Assembly (NCBI GenBank): GCA_020747065.1
Contig: JAGMVK010000001.1
Coordinates: 1,612,001 to 1,676,000, forward strand
Length of the DNA: 64,000 bases
Source: Cadophora sp. MPI-SDFR-AT-0126
Taxonomy: Eukaryota; Ascomycota; Leotiomycetes; Helotiales; Ploettnerulaceae
Direction: 5' to 3'
Position 1 is the first letter of the stretch, and every line of letters begins with the position of its first letter. The translations under genes and the position numbers were made by a program. The notes below the pieces were generated by a model that was not told the DNA's origin, did no database searches, and saw nothing but the letters and a program-made list of their open reading frames with translations. Shown here in pieces: positions 34,928 through 46,700 of this stretch.

Positions 34928-36669
34928 GATTGCTGATGTATGTTTGTTGATGCTGTTGAACTGAACTGACGCTTGGATGGAAGACGACAAGATTAAAGGA
35001 TTATGGAAAGGATAGAGAGATAGAGAGCGTCAAGCTTCTAATAATGACTGGGTACGAAGTGAAAAGAATTGAGCGCAGCTGCAGATCCAAAATGCTTGAG
35101 ATGGCATGCAAGAGTCTTATATGAGAATACATGGAGACCCAGTATGGCGCTAGTTCCGAATCCAAAATCTCCGTTCTGCCGCACGGCCTGACCCACCCCC
35201 ATCTATTTGCCCAGGAGAGCCACGAGTGGAGATATCTTGGCCCTGAACAGGTCTGTGATAAGGTTAAGGTGACCTTAGAGACGACACTTTGGACTGTCGG
35301 AGAAGTGCCAAAATGCCAATGTTTAAGAAACGCCAAGTGACACGATCGATGCCGGCCAGGGAGAGGGACGAAGTCACGAAGGGTGGAACGAAAGTCTCAG
35401 CACTGATTTCAAGCCTTTGAAAATAAGACTTGGCTGCTGAACCGAGGTCGCGACGATGTTTGGCATGGACGAGAAGTGGGTGAGGAAAAGAGGCTCTGTA
35501 ACTGCCAAGAGCATTGGCGGGATCCTCTATTGGCGAGACTCCTGGAAGAGGTCTCAGCGTCGCCTCGAGCTTCCTCGACTAAGCCAGCCCTTGTCCCCAG
35601 CGGCGAAAACACATGTGGACTTGACCACTTAGAGCATCTCATCATGATAAATGCTCCATATTTAGATACTCGCAAAGTGGGGTTCAAATCGAAAAATTCG
35701 AGCAATTGAAAACTGTCTTGCGATGCAGAGGTTTTGCCAACGTCTCCCAAGACTTGGCCATCGCTCCGAAACCACCACTGAGAAGTCGTGAATTGCACAG
35801 GTTGTCTCTCTCGGCGATCTCATGTTCTTCTTGGTGTTCTTAGTATCTGCTTAGATGTATCGCTGGGACTTTGGGGTATGGAACACTGCCCATGGGGAAA
35901 TTCAGCAGACAAGTGCTTGGAGATCTCGATGACTACTCTTGGAAATGCTTCAGTACAGTCAAGACAACTTGGCAACAGTTCAAAAGGGGTATCGTGACAT
36001 CACGTGGAGGTGCTCGAGACCTGGTTATGAAAGGTGTTTGTCTCGATGAAATTTTCGCTGCTGGAAACATTGCCCCTCATGTTTCGACTACCAACTAGTC
36101 AGACCATCGAGCCTTACATCTGGGAAGTACAAACTAAAGGGGGTCTAGAGAGCTTGCTCTTGAATTCTTGCTGACAAAGGAAACATCCAAGTGGAGAAAC
36201 GTTGTATGGTGATTTATTGAGACTTATTACTGATTTCAAATTGAGTGTAAATTCCGTGTCAAAACGCTTTCCTTGACTATGAAGGGAGCTGGATAGGAAG
36301 TATGTAGCGTTCATAAAAGTCTGACAGGGAATATGTGATGTCAAAGTTAAAAACAAGCAGCCTGACTCGAACAGGGGCAATCTGGTAGGAGCATATCAAA
36401 ATAGCAATAATGACAAGTCTCCCTTCAAACACTGTTGGTACGCAAGTCGAGACGAGAGAGATAAAACGCTAGGAGAAAGAGACACCACTCGAAGCCGCAT
36501 GTCCTCCCAACCAATGACAGCTCCAGCTGGGTTACTATGCTTGCCTACTACCCTGACCATATCGACAGTACCGCATACTGAATTTCGCAAAGCAAAGGTC
36601 GTGTTCATGGATCCATCGGTCTACAAACTCACCACGATGCTGCGTAGGCAGATCAAATATACACCTCTA
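34928..36669. other. Gene-poor 1.7 kb gap
   Basis: Upstream of the secreted-protein gene and downstream of the alpha/beta hydrolase gene, both on the minus strand. Short ORFs (up to 129 codons at 35409-35798) show no recognisable domain. Nothing is supported. Confidence 0.4.
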
Positions 36670-37727
36670 TCAAATATACACCTCTCTAAAGAGCCACTCA
36701 GCGACATCATTATGCATCTTCTCCCTCCGCTTCATAATCCTAGTCTTCTTCGCACCAGTAGCTGGGGTAACGTCAAAACCTAATAGGAGGTTAGCAACAA
36801 TCCCCATACCCCAGATCTCCACATGCCATGTTCTTCGCCCAAGACTTTTTCCCATTTCACCCCATTCTGCTCCCAGACATGTTCTGTGCCAACTTTCTGA
36901 CCAGTGCCAATGTTTGCCAATCTCTGGGCCATGACTTCAGAATCCCCGCAAAGCATATCTAGTTCGCATCCGATGATGTACAGTTTCTGGGGTAATTTTT
37001 CTCTGGGAGCAAACGCGACACTGAGCTGCGGGGCTTCCAAATTCGTTCCTGGGGGAAGATAGGCCCAATCAAACGCTGGGCCCATACTTTCTAGCAAATC
37101 CGGTGGTGCGTCCTTTGGCTTTGTGGCAAGTTTCTCTTCGACAGTAGTGGTCCAATTGGTTGGGGGATAATATGCCACAACACCTCCGAGCTTTTCCTGG
37201 AGCCTTTCGTCTTGACTGACAGCAAGTGACAAGTTCGCTCCTGCACTGAAACCTCCAATCGCAACTCTTCCTTTGTTGAAGGGCAATGCCTCGTCCTCCA
37301 GTATCGCCTTTACGATATCAGTCACGGCTTGTACCGCAGCAGGGTATGGATGTGCTGGTGATTTTGGATAATCTATGGAAACAACCAGGACGTTATTCTT
37401 GTTTGAAAACTCGGAACAGAACTGGTCGTCGCTCCAGGGTGCCATTAAAGCAAACCCACCCCCATGTATATCGAGGAAGAGAGGTAGAAGAGCATCGTCA
37501 GGTTTGTAAGACTTCGGTACGAAGACTCGATTGGTAAGGGTTGGTCGGCAAGGGTACACCTTCGTAAAGGTAGGCTGAATCGAATTATCGCGGATGCCAG
37601 GTAGATTCAACACTCGGAAATATATTCTGGACAAAGTCCTGAGGACGTGGATTCGGAGGAAGTACCGTAGTCGTTGAAAGAAGGGCTTCTTGGGGTACCG
37701 TGTCCGAGAGGGCTGAGGTTCTGCCAT
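36670..37727 (-). CDS. Alpha/beta hydrolase, hormone-sensitive-lipase type
   Basis: Carboxylesterase-like enzyme of the alpha/beta hydrolase-3 (HSL) family; natural substrate unknown. Exons 36827-37727 and 36670-36779 give 336 residues. The oxyanion motif HGGG lies at 88-91, the nucleophile is S161 in GGFSAGAN, the acid is D257 in GCELDMLCGDSE and the base is H300 in GEEHGFDV. No signal peptide is seen, and the basic N-terminus with aromatic residues (FFQRLRYFLRIHVLR) could associate with membranes. The only intron lies immediately after the H300 codon and appears to use a GC donor (CATG|GCATGT...CTATTAG); no GT donor restores the frame. Without splicing the ORF ends 15 residues after G301 and lacks the C-terminal helix. 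Confidence 0.85.
36780..36826 (-). other. Probable GC-AG intron
   Basis: 47-nt intron with donor G|GCATGT, branch-like GCTAAC and acceptor CTATTAG. It is the only splice choice found that joins EEH to GFDV in frame. Confidence 0.7.
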
Positions 37728-38517
37728 GTCGACCTAGGACATCAGTGATAGTTGTGTCTGTAGCAAAATGATAAGAGATACGCCGCAATAAATAAGAAGA
37801 GCGAACCGTCTCTCCAGAACTGCAGAAGAGGGATCCGAATAAAGCGAGGACAGGAGGCAACCCCGCACACGCATTGCCTCGATATCCTTGTATTGATGCC
37901 ATGCCCTGAATGGGATTGTAGTCCCCTGGACCCAACCTACCTCGGCGTTTCCAATCGGCAATTGAGACATTTGCCTGGCCGATATGCAGGTTTAAATGGA
38001 ATATCGAGCTGAGGAGTACCTTTGCAGAGAGAGCAGCAAGCTGGTGAACTATCGCTCTAAGATAAGAACGTCTTTGATCTCCAGCAAACCTCGAAATATC
38101 GAAGTCATCTTGAAGATGGCCGATGGGGCAGTCAAAGAACAATGCGGGTACGAGTATGATAGACTCTCGCTTGGTAACACGGTTCCTTCTACAACGCAGC
38201 CAATGGGAATTCGTATCAACAAACGCGGGGGATTTGAGGCACAGCACAGCTGCTTCCAAGCGGCGCTGCATCAAGACATTTACGATCGACGAGGTGCATT
38301 ATCGGCAGGAGATATGACCCGACTCCACATCAGGCTGCACTGATATTGCTGCCTCGACGTCAGCTCGACATCAGTACAATATATGTACTGGAATCCTTTT
38401 TAAAGTGACCCTCTTCATCTTCATTACGCCCCTTATATGAAAAGCTTGGGAGCAAGCTGAAACGAAACACAACAGCTACCGTCGACGTATTGAAAATCCC
38501 CATACCTGAGACCTGTC
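37728..38517. other. Divergent region, hydrolase and peptidase genes
   Basis: Shared upstream DNA of two divergent hydrolase genes. Several short ORFs on both strands overlap, and none resembles a known protein. Confidence 0.45.
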
Positions 38518-41034
38518 ATGATGGGGCAAGCTGTCATGGATTCGCAGGAATATCAGGATGTGTGCTTCAACGAGAAAGTTGGCTTCCTGGACAATGAAAA
38601 TACACTTTCTATCCAGGATCGACGTCCCATTCTGTGCAAAGCTCATCTCAGATCGATTAAATGGCAAGGATTCAAAAATGTTTTATACGTGCTCCTCTTC
38701 GTGTCTCTATGGAAATCGTTTACTCTCATCCCCATCTCATTCAACTCGGTTGGCCGTGCTATTGTGAAGGAAACCCAGGAAAGACACTTGGGCTTCGATA
38801 CGGTCCGTCATCCAATTTTGATTTGACATACCAATACTGATCCCACTAGATTACTCCGAGCGAGAAGCTCGAATGGGAGCCATGTTTCTATGATGATATG
38901 CGTTGTGCAAGACTCACGGTGCCCATGGATTATAATCGTCCATTGAATGCCTCAGCCGACAATCCCAAAGTCAATATTGCTTTGGTCCTGGTCCCAGGAA
39001 AGCATCAGGGGCCGCAGCGGGCATCCATAAGCCCCTTGATCCTCAATCCAGGTGGTCCAGGTGGTTCTGGTGCACAATTCGCGCTGATGGCAGGCCCAAT
39101 GCTTCAGAAAATTGTTGGAGAGGAGCAAGACATTATTGGATTTGATCCACGTGGAATCGGCGCCACAACTCCTCGAGCCGATTGCTTCGCCTATCCCTTG
39201 GATGGCTCAAACAACGATCCATCTGAGGCCAGTAGTGAAGACTACATTCGAGGAAATTTCCACAGAATGATGTGGCAAACAGCTGGAAGAGATATCGGTA
39301 ATGTCAACTCGAGCGCCGACACTTTACAGAAGCTTGACATCAGAGCAAGGACAATGGCCAAGCTCTGCGGGGAGAAGGATGATGTGTACGGCAACAACAG
39401 TGTTCTCAAATATGTTCATACTCCGAGCGTTGCACATGACATGCTGAGCATTGTCGATGCCTGGGACGAGTGGAGAGCACAGATCGGAGATTCGGATGAG
39501 GGCGAAGTTGACGAACTTAAACCTCGCGAGAATGAGGATACAGATCATCCAGCGACCAGCTTGGATACCAGGGGGAAATTGGTTTATTGGGGCTTTTCCT
39601 ATGGAGTTTGTAGCCCTGTCTGGATGATGGCTTGATCTTCGGTACTAACTGAATGCTGTAGACACTACTTGGAGCTACATTTGCAGCTATGTTTCCGGAT
39701 CGCGTTGGACGTGTCATTCTTGGTACGACTCCCAGACACTTCTCCTGTGGCATGTTGCTAATTCTTACAGATGGCGTCGTCGACGCTGATCATTATGTTT
39801 CGCCCGTCTGGCGGGGCAGCATTCAAGACGCGGACAAGATATCTACTTCGTTCTCCTACTACTGCCATAAAGCAGAAGGGGCTTGTGCATTGTACAGATC
39901 CGGTGATGAAGTCTCAGATGTCGAAGATAGGTTCCAAGCGGTCATAGACAGGATCAAGGAGAATCCAGTCACATTGATCCACCCGATGTCCAAGCAGGTA
40001 TGTGTTCGGAGAACCCATTATCTCCTACTTCATGTCTCAAGATTTCCTATAGACATGACTTATACTCCCCCCAATCCTTCCAGATGTGGCAACCGCTAAC
40101 TCTTCCGTTATCTTCAGCCAGTTGTCATCACCAATAGTCACATCAGGATGATCTTGTTTTCAATCTTGTACAATCCCAATGTCGGGTTCTCAGCCCTTGC
40201 GTGGATATTTGACATGTTGTCACGCGGCGACGATGAGATCTTGGGACAGATCTTCGCCTTACCCGAGCCAGAGCCATTCTGCGCTACAAATGTACCAGCA
40301 GAACTGCTTCCCAATGAGGCCCAAATTGCTATTATGTGTAGCGACAAGAGATATCCGGTACGCATTTTGTCCGAAATTAAAAGTCTCGATATACTAACCA
40401 AAAATAGTTCAACGACTCCCTTCCTGAGCTCCAAGAAACCTTCGAAAGAATGGCTAACGAGTCGTCCTGGGCGGATGTTTGGATGACTATCATGATCTCT
40501 TGCGATGCATACCCAGTCAAAGCCGTGGATCCACCCATGCGGTGGGACGACCATCCTTCGCACAAAGCCGATCCCATCAAAACATCGTTTCCCCTTCTCT
40601 TTATCAGTAATACAGCGGATCCTGTCACCCCTCTAGCCGCAGGTGTTAAAATGGCACGCAAATTCGTCGATGCAGGCCTCGTCGAGCAGCATTCTATGGG
40701 ACATTGCAGCATCGCCGCCGTCTCGAAATGTAGCATCAGTAAAATCAGAGCGTATCTGAAAGAAGGCAAAGTCCCACCTCATCCTGTCAAAGGAGGCAAC
40801 GGCCGTGAGCTCGTTGATGGGAAGTGGACTAAATGTGACGCTGAGGAATATCCGTTCCATCCATACGAGGGCGATATCATGGCCGTGCAGAGTGTGGAGG
40901 CGGCCATGGAGATTGAAAGGATGAATGCGATCAAGAAGGTGCGAAATATCTTCAGTAAGATGAAGGCTTGGGGTCAGGATCAACCTCTTGATCTAGATAT
41001 GGTCATGCTGAGACGTTGTGGTTCGAGAACCTAA
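38518..41034 (+). CDS. Membrane-anchored TAP-like serine peptidase (S33)
   Basis: Alpha/beta hydrolase peptidase related to Streptomyces tripeptidyl aminopeptidase (TAP C-terminal domain). Exons are 38518-38802, 38850-39605, 39662-39722, 39771-39997, 40118-40357 and 40408-41034, giving 731 residues. In place of a signal peptide there is a ~50-residue hydrophilic N-terminus and one hydrophobic segment (about 52-75, GFKNVLYVLLFVSLW), suggesting a type II membrane protein. The catalytic region shows the oxyanion loop NPGGPGGSG, S345 in GFSYG (just before intron 2), D594 in SNTADPVTP and H622 in SMGHC. The C-terminal tail after VSKCSI... is charged. The gene looks intact; its substrate is unknown. 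Confidence 0.87.
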
Positions 41035-41691
41035 GATCCAGGACAGACGGGCTCGTTTTGTATTGTATGTCACGGATGGGAAAAGAGTATACGGAGCGGA
41101 TAAGGGACTATTTATCCACGGGGAGAATGGTTACAGACAGTCTTTAGAGCTTAAAAAGTCCATTCCAAGCTCAACTTTCGAAATACAAACAAAACATATC
41201 TTGTCCCATTTCTTAGGCGAATATATCTTCAATTGGCCGGAAGGGGTGGTTCTGGGTCCACTACTTAATTTTATGAACAGAGAAAGATCACTTGGATCGA
41301 TTTCGAACCTATGAATTCTGTTACCTCGTAATCAATCGTTCAAGCTACCTCACCTACGCTGGTGCCTACCTGAAGTAGTTCCACTACTGCACGTGAGGCC
41401 GTGTTGCTAATCCTCCCTCTCGCGAGGCACCTTCAACTAGTTCGCGCCATCTCTCCAACCTTCCTCTCCACTACGCTGCCCTACCTCTTTACACACCATC
41501 GCACATCTTTAGCTAAGAAGGGCAACCTCCCACCTTGAATACTTACTCATAGTAGCTTTGGCATCAATGCGATTTGCGATCAAACCGCAAAGTACCCCAC
41601 TATATGTCCGCCTCCAAAGCTTGACGCGCCGCACCTAACCCATCAAGACCATCACCTCTCCAACCAACAATAGACACCTGCATAGAGCAAT
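41035..41691. other. Intergenic, peptidase to DUF4211 gene
   Basis: The upstream part is the peptidase 3' flank. The last ~250 bp are C-rich leader of the DUF4211 gene. Nothing else is seen. Confidence 0.5.
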
Positions 41692-44280
41692 ATGCCTTCT
41701 AATATCGAGCGTAAAGCGCGCCGCAAGAATCAAACACGCCTCACCTTCGAACCAGTGAGCAGCTCACCCGCACAAACAATGTCGCCAGCCCACGTACGTT
41801 ACGAACCAGTGGGCAAGAGAAGCACGCCGGCATCGAGCTTGCAGCAGGCCGCGAACGACGAAGAGGATAGCGATGATGCAGTACTAGGATCTGCGGCGAG
41901 GCAGAAAGCGAGCTTGAAGGTCAACGTCATGACGGGCAGTGGGAAGAAAAAGAATGTCGCAAAGACTTTGTTTAAGACGTTACCTACGCCTGCCAAGTCT
42001 TCTCAAGCTGGAAGGGATCATTCTGCTGGTATGATATAAAACCCCTATTCTGGAGCGCAAGCTTATTTTATTTGGCTTTAAAACATTGTCTTGAGACACT
42101 ATTTGGGATTCTGCTGATCACGTTGCACAGAAACTCTACAGAATAATTCAAGCAGCGAAACTGATATCCAACTACCTCGAAGTATACGTAGATCATCTGG
42201 TTTTTTGTCTGCCGAAAAGAAGAAACCCATGACTGGCTTTGATGGGGCAGTTTCGTCCGATGAGTCCGTGGCGGAAAAGGCACAATTTACACCGTCGAAA
42301 ATGAAGAGAGGGCCAAATAGAGGCGCAGGCAAGAAGTCAAAAAATCCGGAAGTGATTACTTTGGATAGTAATAGCGAGCCAGAAGTCTACCTACCGAAGC
42401 CTACACGCTCACACTTTCAAGTCAGCAACGGACAGTCTTCAAAGAGAGCTACAAGATCCATACCGACGAAGACCACCGCGCCCAAAAGCGCCAGACGGTC
42501 CAAACCTGTTGAGCTGTCAGAAGATGAAATCCAGCTCCCGGTGCTCACAAACGGAAGAGGAAAGCCACAGCCAAAAAGCCCTGCTAGACCGCAAAGGCAA
42601 CAAAAGCCAGCCTTCGTCGATATTGATAGCGAAGTCGACGATGACGACCCTATCATTTCCTCTCCTAAGAGATCACAAAGACCGCTTCATAAGCCCTCCA
42701 GAGATTCGGAATCTGAAGACGATATCAGATCCTCTCCTGTCAAACGACGGCGACAGATCAAGGCTGCACAATATGACGAAGATGAGGAGAACGATGAGCC
42801 TGTTATATCGCCCTTGAAGCGGGGCAGGCAAGTGGTCGAACCAGATGATTCAGAAGATATCGTTGCCTCGCCGTTGAAGCGCCGTCGTCCTGATGTGAGG
42901 CCACAAAGCGATAGCGATGATCTGCCGTCGCTCACTGAGCTATCTAAACGCAAAGGCAATGAAAAAGGCAAGGGCAAAGAGCGAGCGGGGGCTCCGATCG
43001 AACCTCCTGAGACTCCAATGCGAACCAGGCAAGCAAAGGCTCGTCGACACCGGACGGCTAAAGAGAAGACCATGGAATTATTGAAACGTAGAAGAGCTGG
43101 TGAGAATATCGAGGAACTTACCGAGTCAGAATCAGACGAAGATGATGACGATGATGATTTTCAGAAACTAGTCGAATTTGATGATGAAGAGGGGAGCCCT
43201 GAGCAACCAAAGAAATCTTCAAAATCAAAGTCCAAAGTAAGACGTCAGAGAGGCGATAGCAGTGACGAAGAAGCAGGAGAATCGGACTTCGTGACCGACG
43301 ATGCTGACGGTCCTCTTGGGGTTCCAGATTATGCACAATTAATGCCGCTTGAATTTACCCAAGCGGCTCACAAGCCATTGAAAGAACATTTCAGGGACGT
43401 TGTTGAATGGATGGTCCAAAATAAGTTGAACCCTGGCTTCACATGGAATGATCCTGTCTACAATCAAGCATTTCAGAAGCTGTAAGGCAATGCCCTCCCT
43501 TTAATCCTCTGTAGCAGACCCTAACAATAGCTTTTAGGGACAACGAATATCTCGGATTTGCTGATAGCAAGTTCGTTTCTACACAATGGACTGCCGAGTT
43601 CAATCGCGCTGTGTACGCAAGACCAACGATTCTAATCACAAAATTAGCGCCAGGCGAAGGCATCAACATTCTCGGTGAAGCCAAATGCGAACCATGTAAC
43701 CATCGCAATCACCACCCCTCGTTTGCTATCCAATTTACTGGCAAAGCTTATCACAAGGCAACGCTGGAGGAGATAGACAGTGATGATGAGGATGAAGAGG
43801 ATGACGAAGACGAGTCAGATCATGACAAAGCTTCTGTCAACAGCAAAGGCCAACGACTTCCTCCAATGGATAAGATTTGGATGTCAGGAAGGTATATTCT
43901 GAATGGGATGAAAATAGGAGCTTTGGCTAACTCAGACTTCAGTGTCTGCAAGCAGAATGCCGAGCAAGCCCATACACTGATACACTGGAGATGGCATCTC
44001 AATGACTGGGTTGTTGGTAACCTAGAGGAGCAAGGCTACCTTAGACCATCGAAACTGGCTGCCCGCGAGAAATTGACCACTAACAAGCGAATGAAGTAAG
44101 AAATTGCGTCCCTGAAACTTCACAAAATTTGGTATATTGACCAAACATTCTAGGCTCGCAAACACAGTCGTTGATGCATGGGAGGCAGACAAAACCATCA
44201 AGAACTTGTATCATGACTTCAAGGCCCAGCTTGAGACTGCGCGAGAGCTTAAGGCGCAAGCTCGCGGTGGATGGAAGTGA
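41692..44280 (+). CDS. DUF4211-domain nuclear protein
   Basis: Exons 41692-42028, 42131-43481, 43538-44095 and 44154-44280 give 790 residues. The N-terminal 450 residues are disordered, acidic and basic in turn, with repeated SP-x-KR-x-R motifs and several nuclear-localisation-like clusters. The DUF4211 domain starts at about DYAQLMPLEFTQAAHKPLKEHF and continues through VVEWMVQNKLNPGF, KFVSTQWTAEFNRAVYARP and the Cys/His block GEAKCEPCNHRNHH, which could bind zinc. A long acidic insertion (SDDEDEEDDEDESDHD) lies in the domain. Conserved HWRWHLNDWV and VVDAWEADKTIK follow. Fungal-specific; the molecular role is unknown, and chromatin or DNA association is inference from composition. Confidence 0.88.
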
Positions 44281-45556
44281 TCTGGCCCACCTGACTTAGA
44301 TTCACAGGGGCGAAGGGTATGGCTCGAATCTCGATGCACAGCTGAACGGGGTGCTTTGGATAGACTGGCGGCCTATGGAAGTTTGAAAGTATTGTCGAAT
44401 TACACGTTGCTTCCTCATCATTCCACAGGACGAAGAGAGTGGAACGAAGAAGAATTCGGCGTCGTAAGTTTTGGAACTTGCACAAACTGGCAACGGAACC
44501 AATAAAGAACTTCTGGTAAGATTTAGTGCAGTGCAAGACCTGGCCCGAAGTGGAACGAACCAGATCCTCTTCTCTCAATATACAACAGAAGATACCATGT
44601 AACCGAGGTCGGTTATGGATGGAATTTGGGTTATGGTAGATAGAACATCTCTCAAATCCAGCAAGCCCAAATCAATCGGGAAATAAAACAATATAATTGA
44701 AACATCAAACCATCCATTCTCTAAATCTTTGTTACATCGCACACTTTTGCCGGTGACCTCGGATCTAAATCTCGTGGATCCAAGTTTGAAGACGGTGGTG
44801 TTCGTCTATTTAAATCCTTGCGGTGACCCCATCCATCACCCACTCCCTCCCAATCCAGTCACCGCGAACCCTATTTCGGCCACAGATTTCTAGATGCAGA
44901 ATCGCTACCGAGGAGGCCGAGAAGACTATGGCACGCATGAGACCAAGATCATCGATATGATACGATGGGACATGTGAGATCGGAAGACGGGGGACGGAGG
45001 ACCGGTCTTGTATTGTGTTGTATGGAGGTAGGGAATGGAAAGAAAGTAGAAACGGACGAATCACCATGCCGAGACGGACGCGGAGGCGGACCGAGGTTGT
45101 GGGATGTTCCGTTCGTCTCACAATACATACGTACATACATACATACGACGTGCAGATTGGGTTTTATTTGAACATCGTCGTTGAGATCTGATTTTGCGTC
45201 GTACAAACGAGTGTTTCTTGTTTGTCTAAAAAAGGAGTCGTTTTAAGTGACTCTTGGGTTCTTGGGAATTGTTTTTGGAAGGGTTGGGTTTACGTGAATT
45301 TGTGAGTGGGCTGCTGCTGGGATTTGGATTTTTGGAGATTTGAGGAGAGATAAGGATCTGATCTGATTAGCTGATACGGGGAACAGGACAGCGACCTTGA
45401 GTTGTGTCGGATCGAAGGATTGGGATTGAGGGGATCTGGATTTGAAGGATTTGAGTCGATTCACTGCAGCTCGAAGTTGGTTGGATTGAAGGTTGAGGGA
45501 TTGCTATTGAAGGATTGCGACGAGAAGCGCAGACGACCAGGATATCAGCAGGCAAG
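44281..45556. other. Intergenic, DUF4211 to Mpo1-like gene
   Basis: 1.28 kb. It holds a TACA microsatellite near 45122-45147 and a G-rich, T-rich leader (45240-45550) in front of the Mpo1-like gene. No gene is seen. Confidence 0.5.
45122..45147. repeat. (TACA)n microsatellite
   Basis: Imperfect acatacgtacatacatacat run of tetranucleotide repeats in intergenic DNA. Confidence 0.85.
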
Positions 45557-46700
45557 ATGAAGGGGTTTGATTTGGAGAAACAGTTACTTTTCGTGAGTTT
45601 ATCCGTCTTTGCTATCCCCCCCTTATCCCCCCCCCCTTATCGGAGGGAGGTTCTTCTGGCGAGTTGAGTGGTGTATGGAGAATCTGGGGAGTTTGGAGAT
45701 GCGGGGGTGGGTTGATTGAGGGGTGGAGGTGAGGAGAGGATGGTGGGGTTTGCGAGAGAGAGACTGAAGTTGAGATTGAGATCAAGTTGTTGACTGAGGA
45801 CTACCCGGCTGACGATTGTTATCTCTGAAGTACGGAGCCTACCACCATGATCCCGTCAACGTAGGAATCCACATGGTCTGCGTCCCAATCCTTCTCCTAA
45901 CCGGCTTCCAATTCGTACGTCCTCCCCCTCCCCCTTCCCTTCCCCTCGCAACTCAACCCAACTCTACTCAACTTACACCCCTCCCCAAATCCAGGGATCC
46001 AACACGCCCTCCCTCTCCCAAACCCCCAAATTCCTCGCCCTCCGCTCCCTCCCCCTCAACCTCGCCACCTTCGCAGCAATCACCTACTCGGGCCTGTACA
46101 TCACGCTCGAGCCCGTCGCTGGATTGGCCGTCACGCCGCTTCTGATGGGCGGTGCTGCGTTGGCGAATAAGGTTACGGAGAGGTTTGGGGCGAGGGCGAC
46201 GAAGATTAGTGTGTTGGTGCATGTTGTTAGCTGGATTGCGCAGTTTGTTGGGCATGGAAAGTACGAGGGGAGGGCGCCGGCGCTTTTGGTGAGTTTTGTT
46301 TTTTCAATTGTTTTGTTGTGGATGAGGGACTTTGGTCGCGGAGGACGTTTGCTGGATTCGTGATGGGGAACTTGATGTTGTGCTCTTCGTTTTGAGGAGA
46401 GGTGGGGGTAGAGTCAACCCGGCTTTTGGCCATGATTTAAGAATGAATCGGCGGTAGTGGAGAGGAGAGGAGGAGTGATATGAGAGTGCTGACGTTCCTC
46501 TGTAGGACAATCTCGTGCAGGCACTCTTCCTGGCGCCACTGTTTGTGTGGATGGAGGTGTTGTTTAAGCTTGGGTACAGACCGGAGTTGAGGAAGAGGTT
46601 GGAGGAGGCTGTGGGGAAGGAGTTGAGGAGGTTGGCGCTTGCTAAAGAGGAGAAGAGGTTGAGAGATGCTGAGGCTGGGGAGAAGAAGGGGGAGATCTAG
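45557..46700 (+). CDS. Mpo1-like 2-hydroxy fatty acid dioxygenase
   Basis: Relative of yeast Mpo1 (YGL010W, DUF962), an Fe2+-dependent ER-membrane dioxygenase that shortens 2-hydroxy fatty acids from phytosphingosine breakdown. Exons are 45557-45592, 45831-45914, 45995-46288 and 46506-46700, giving 202 residues. The start MKGFDLEKQLLF is joined across a 238-nt intron to YGAYHHDPVNVGIHMVCVP, which holds conserved His residues. Three hydrophobic helices follow, then VHVVSWIAQFVGHGKYEGR with the second His set and DNLVQALFLAPLFVWMEVL. The C-terminus is a charged helix (KRLEEAVGKELRRLALAKE). The exon order and motif order match the family closely. Confidence 0.9.
45615..45637 (+). repeat. Paired poly-C tracts in intron 1
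   Basis: Two C runs, of about seven and ten, separated by TTAT, in intron 1 of the Mpo1-like gene. The complementary strand is G-rich. Confidence 0.8.

Noticed and set aside
45618..45637. Poly-C runs as a telomere-like or centromeric repeat
   Set aside because: Only two runs, inside an intron, with no TTAGGG-type array nearby.
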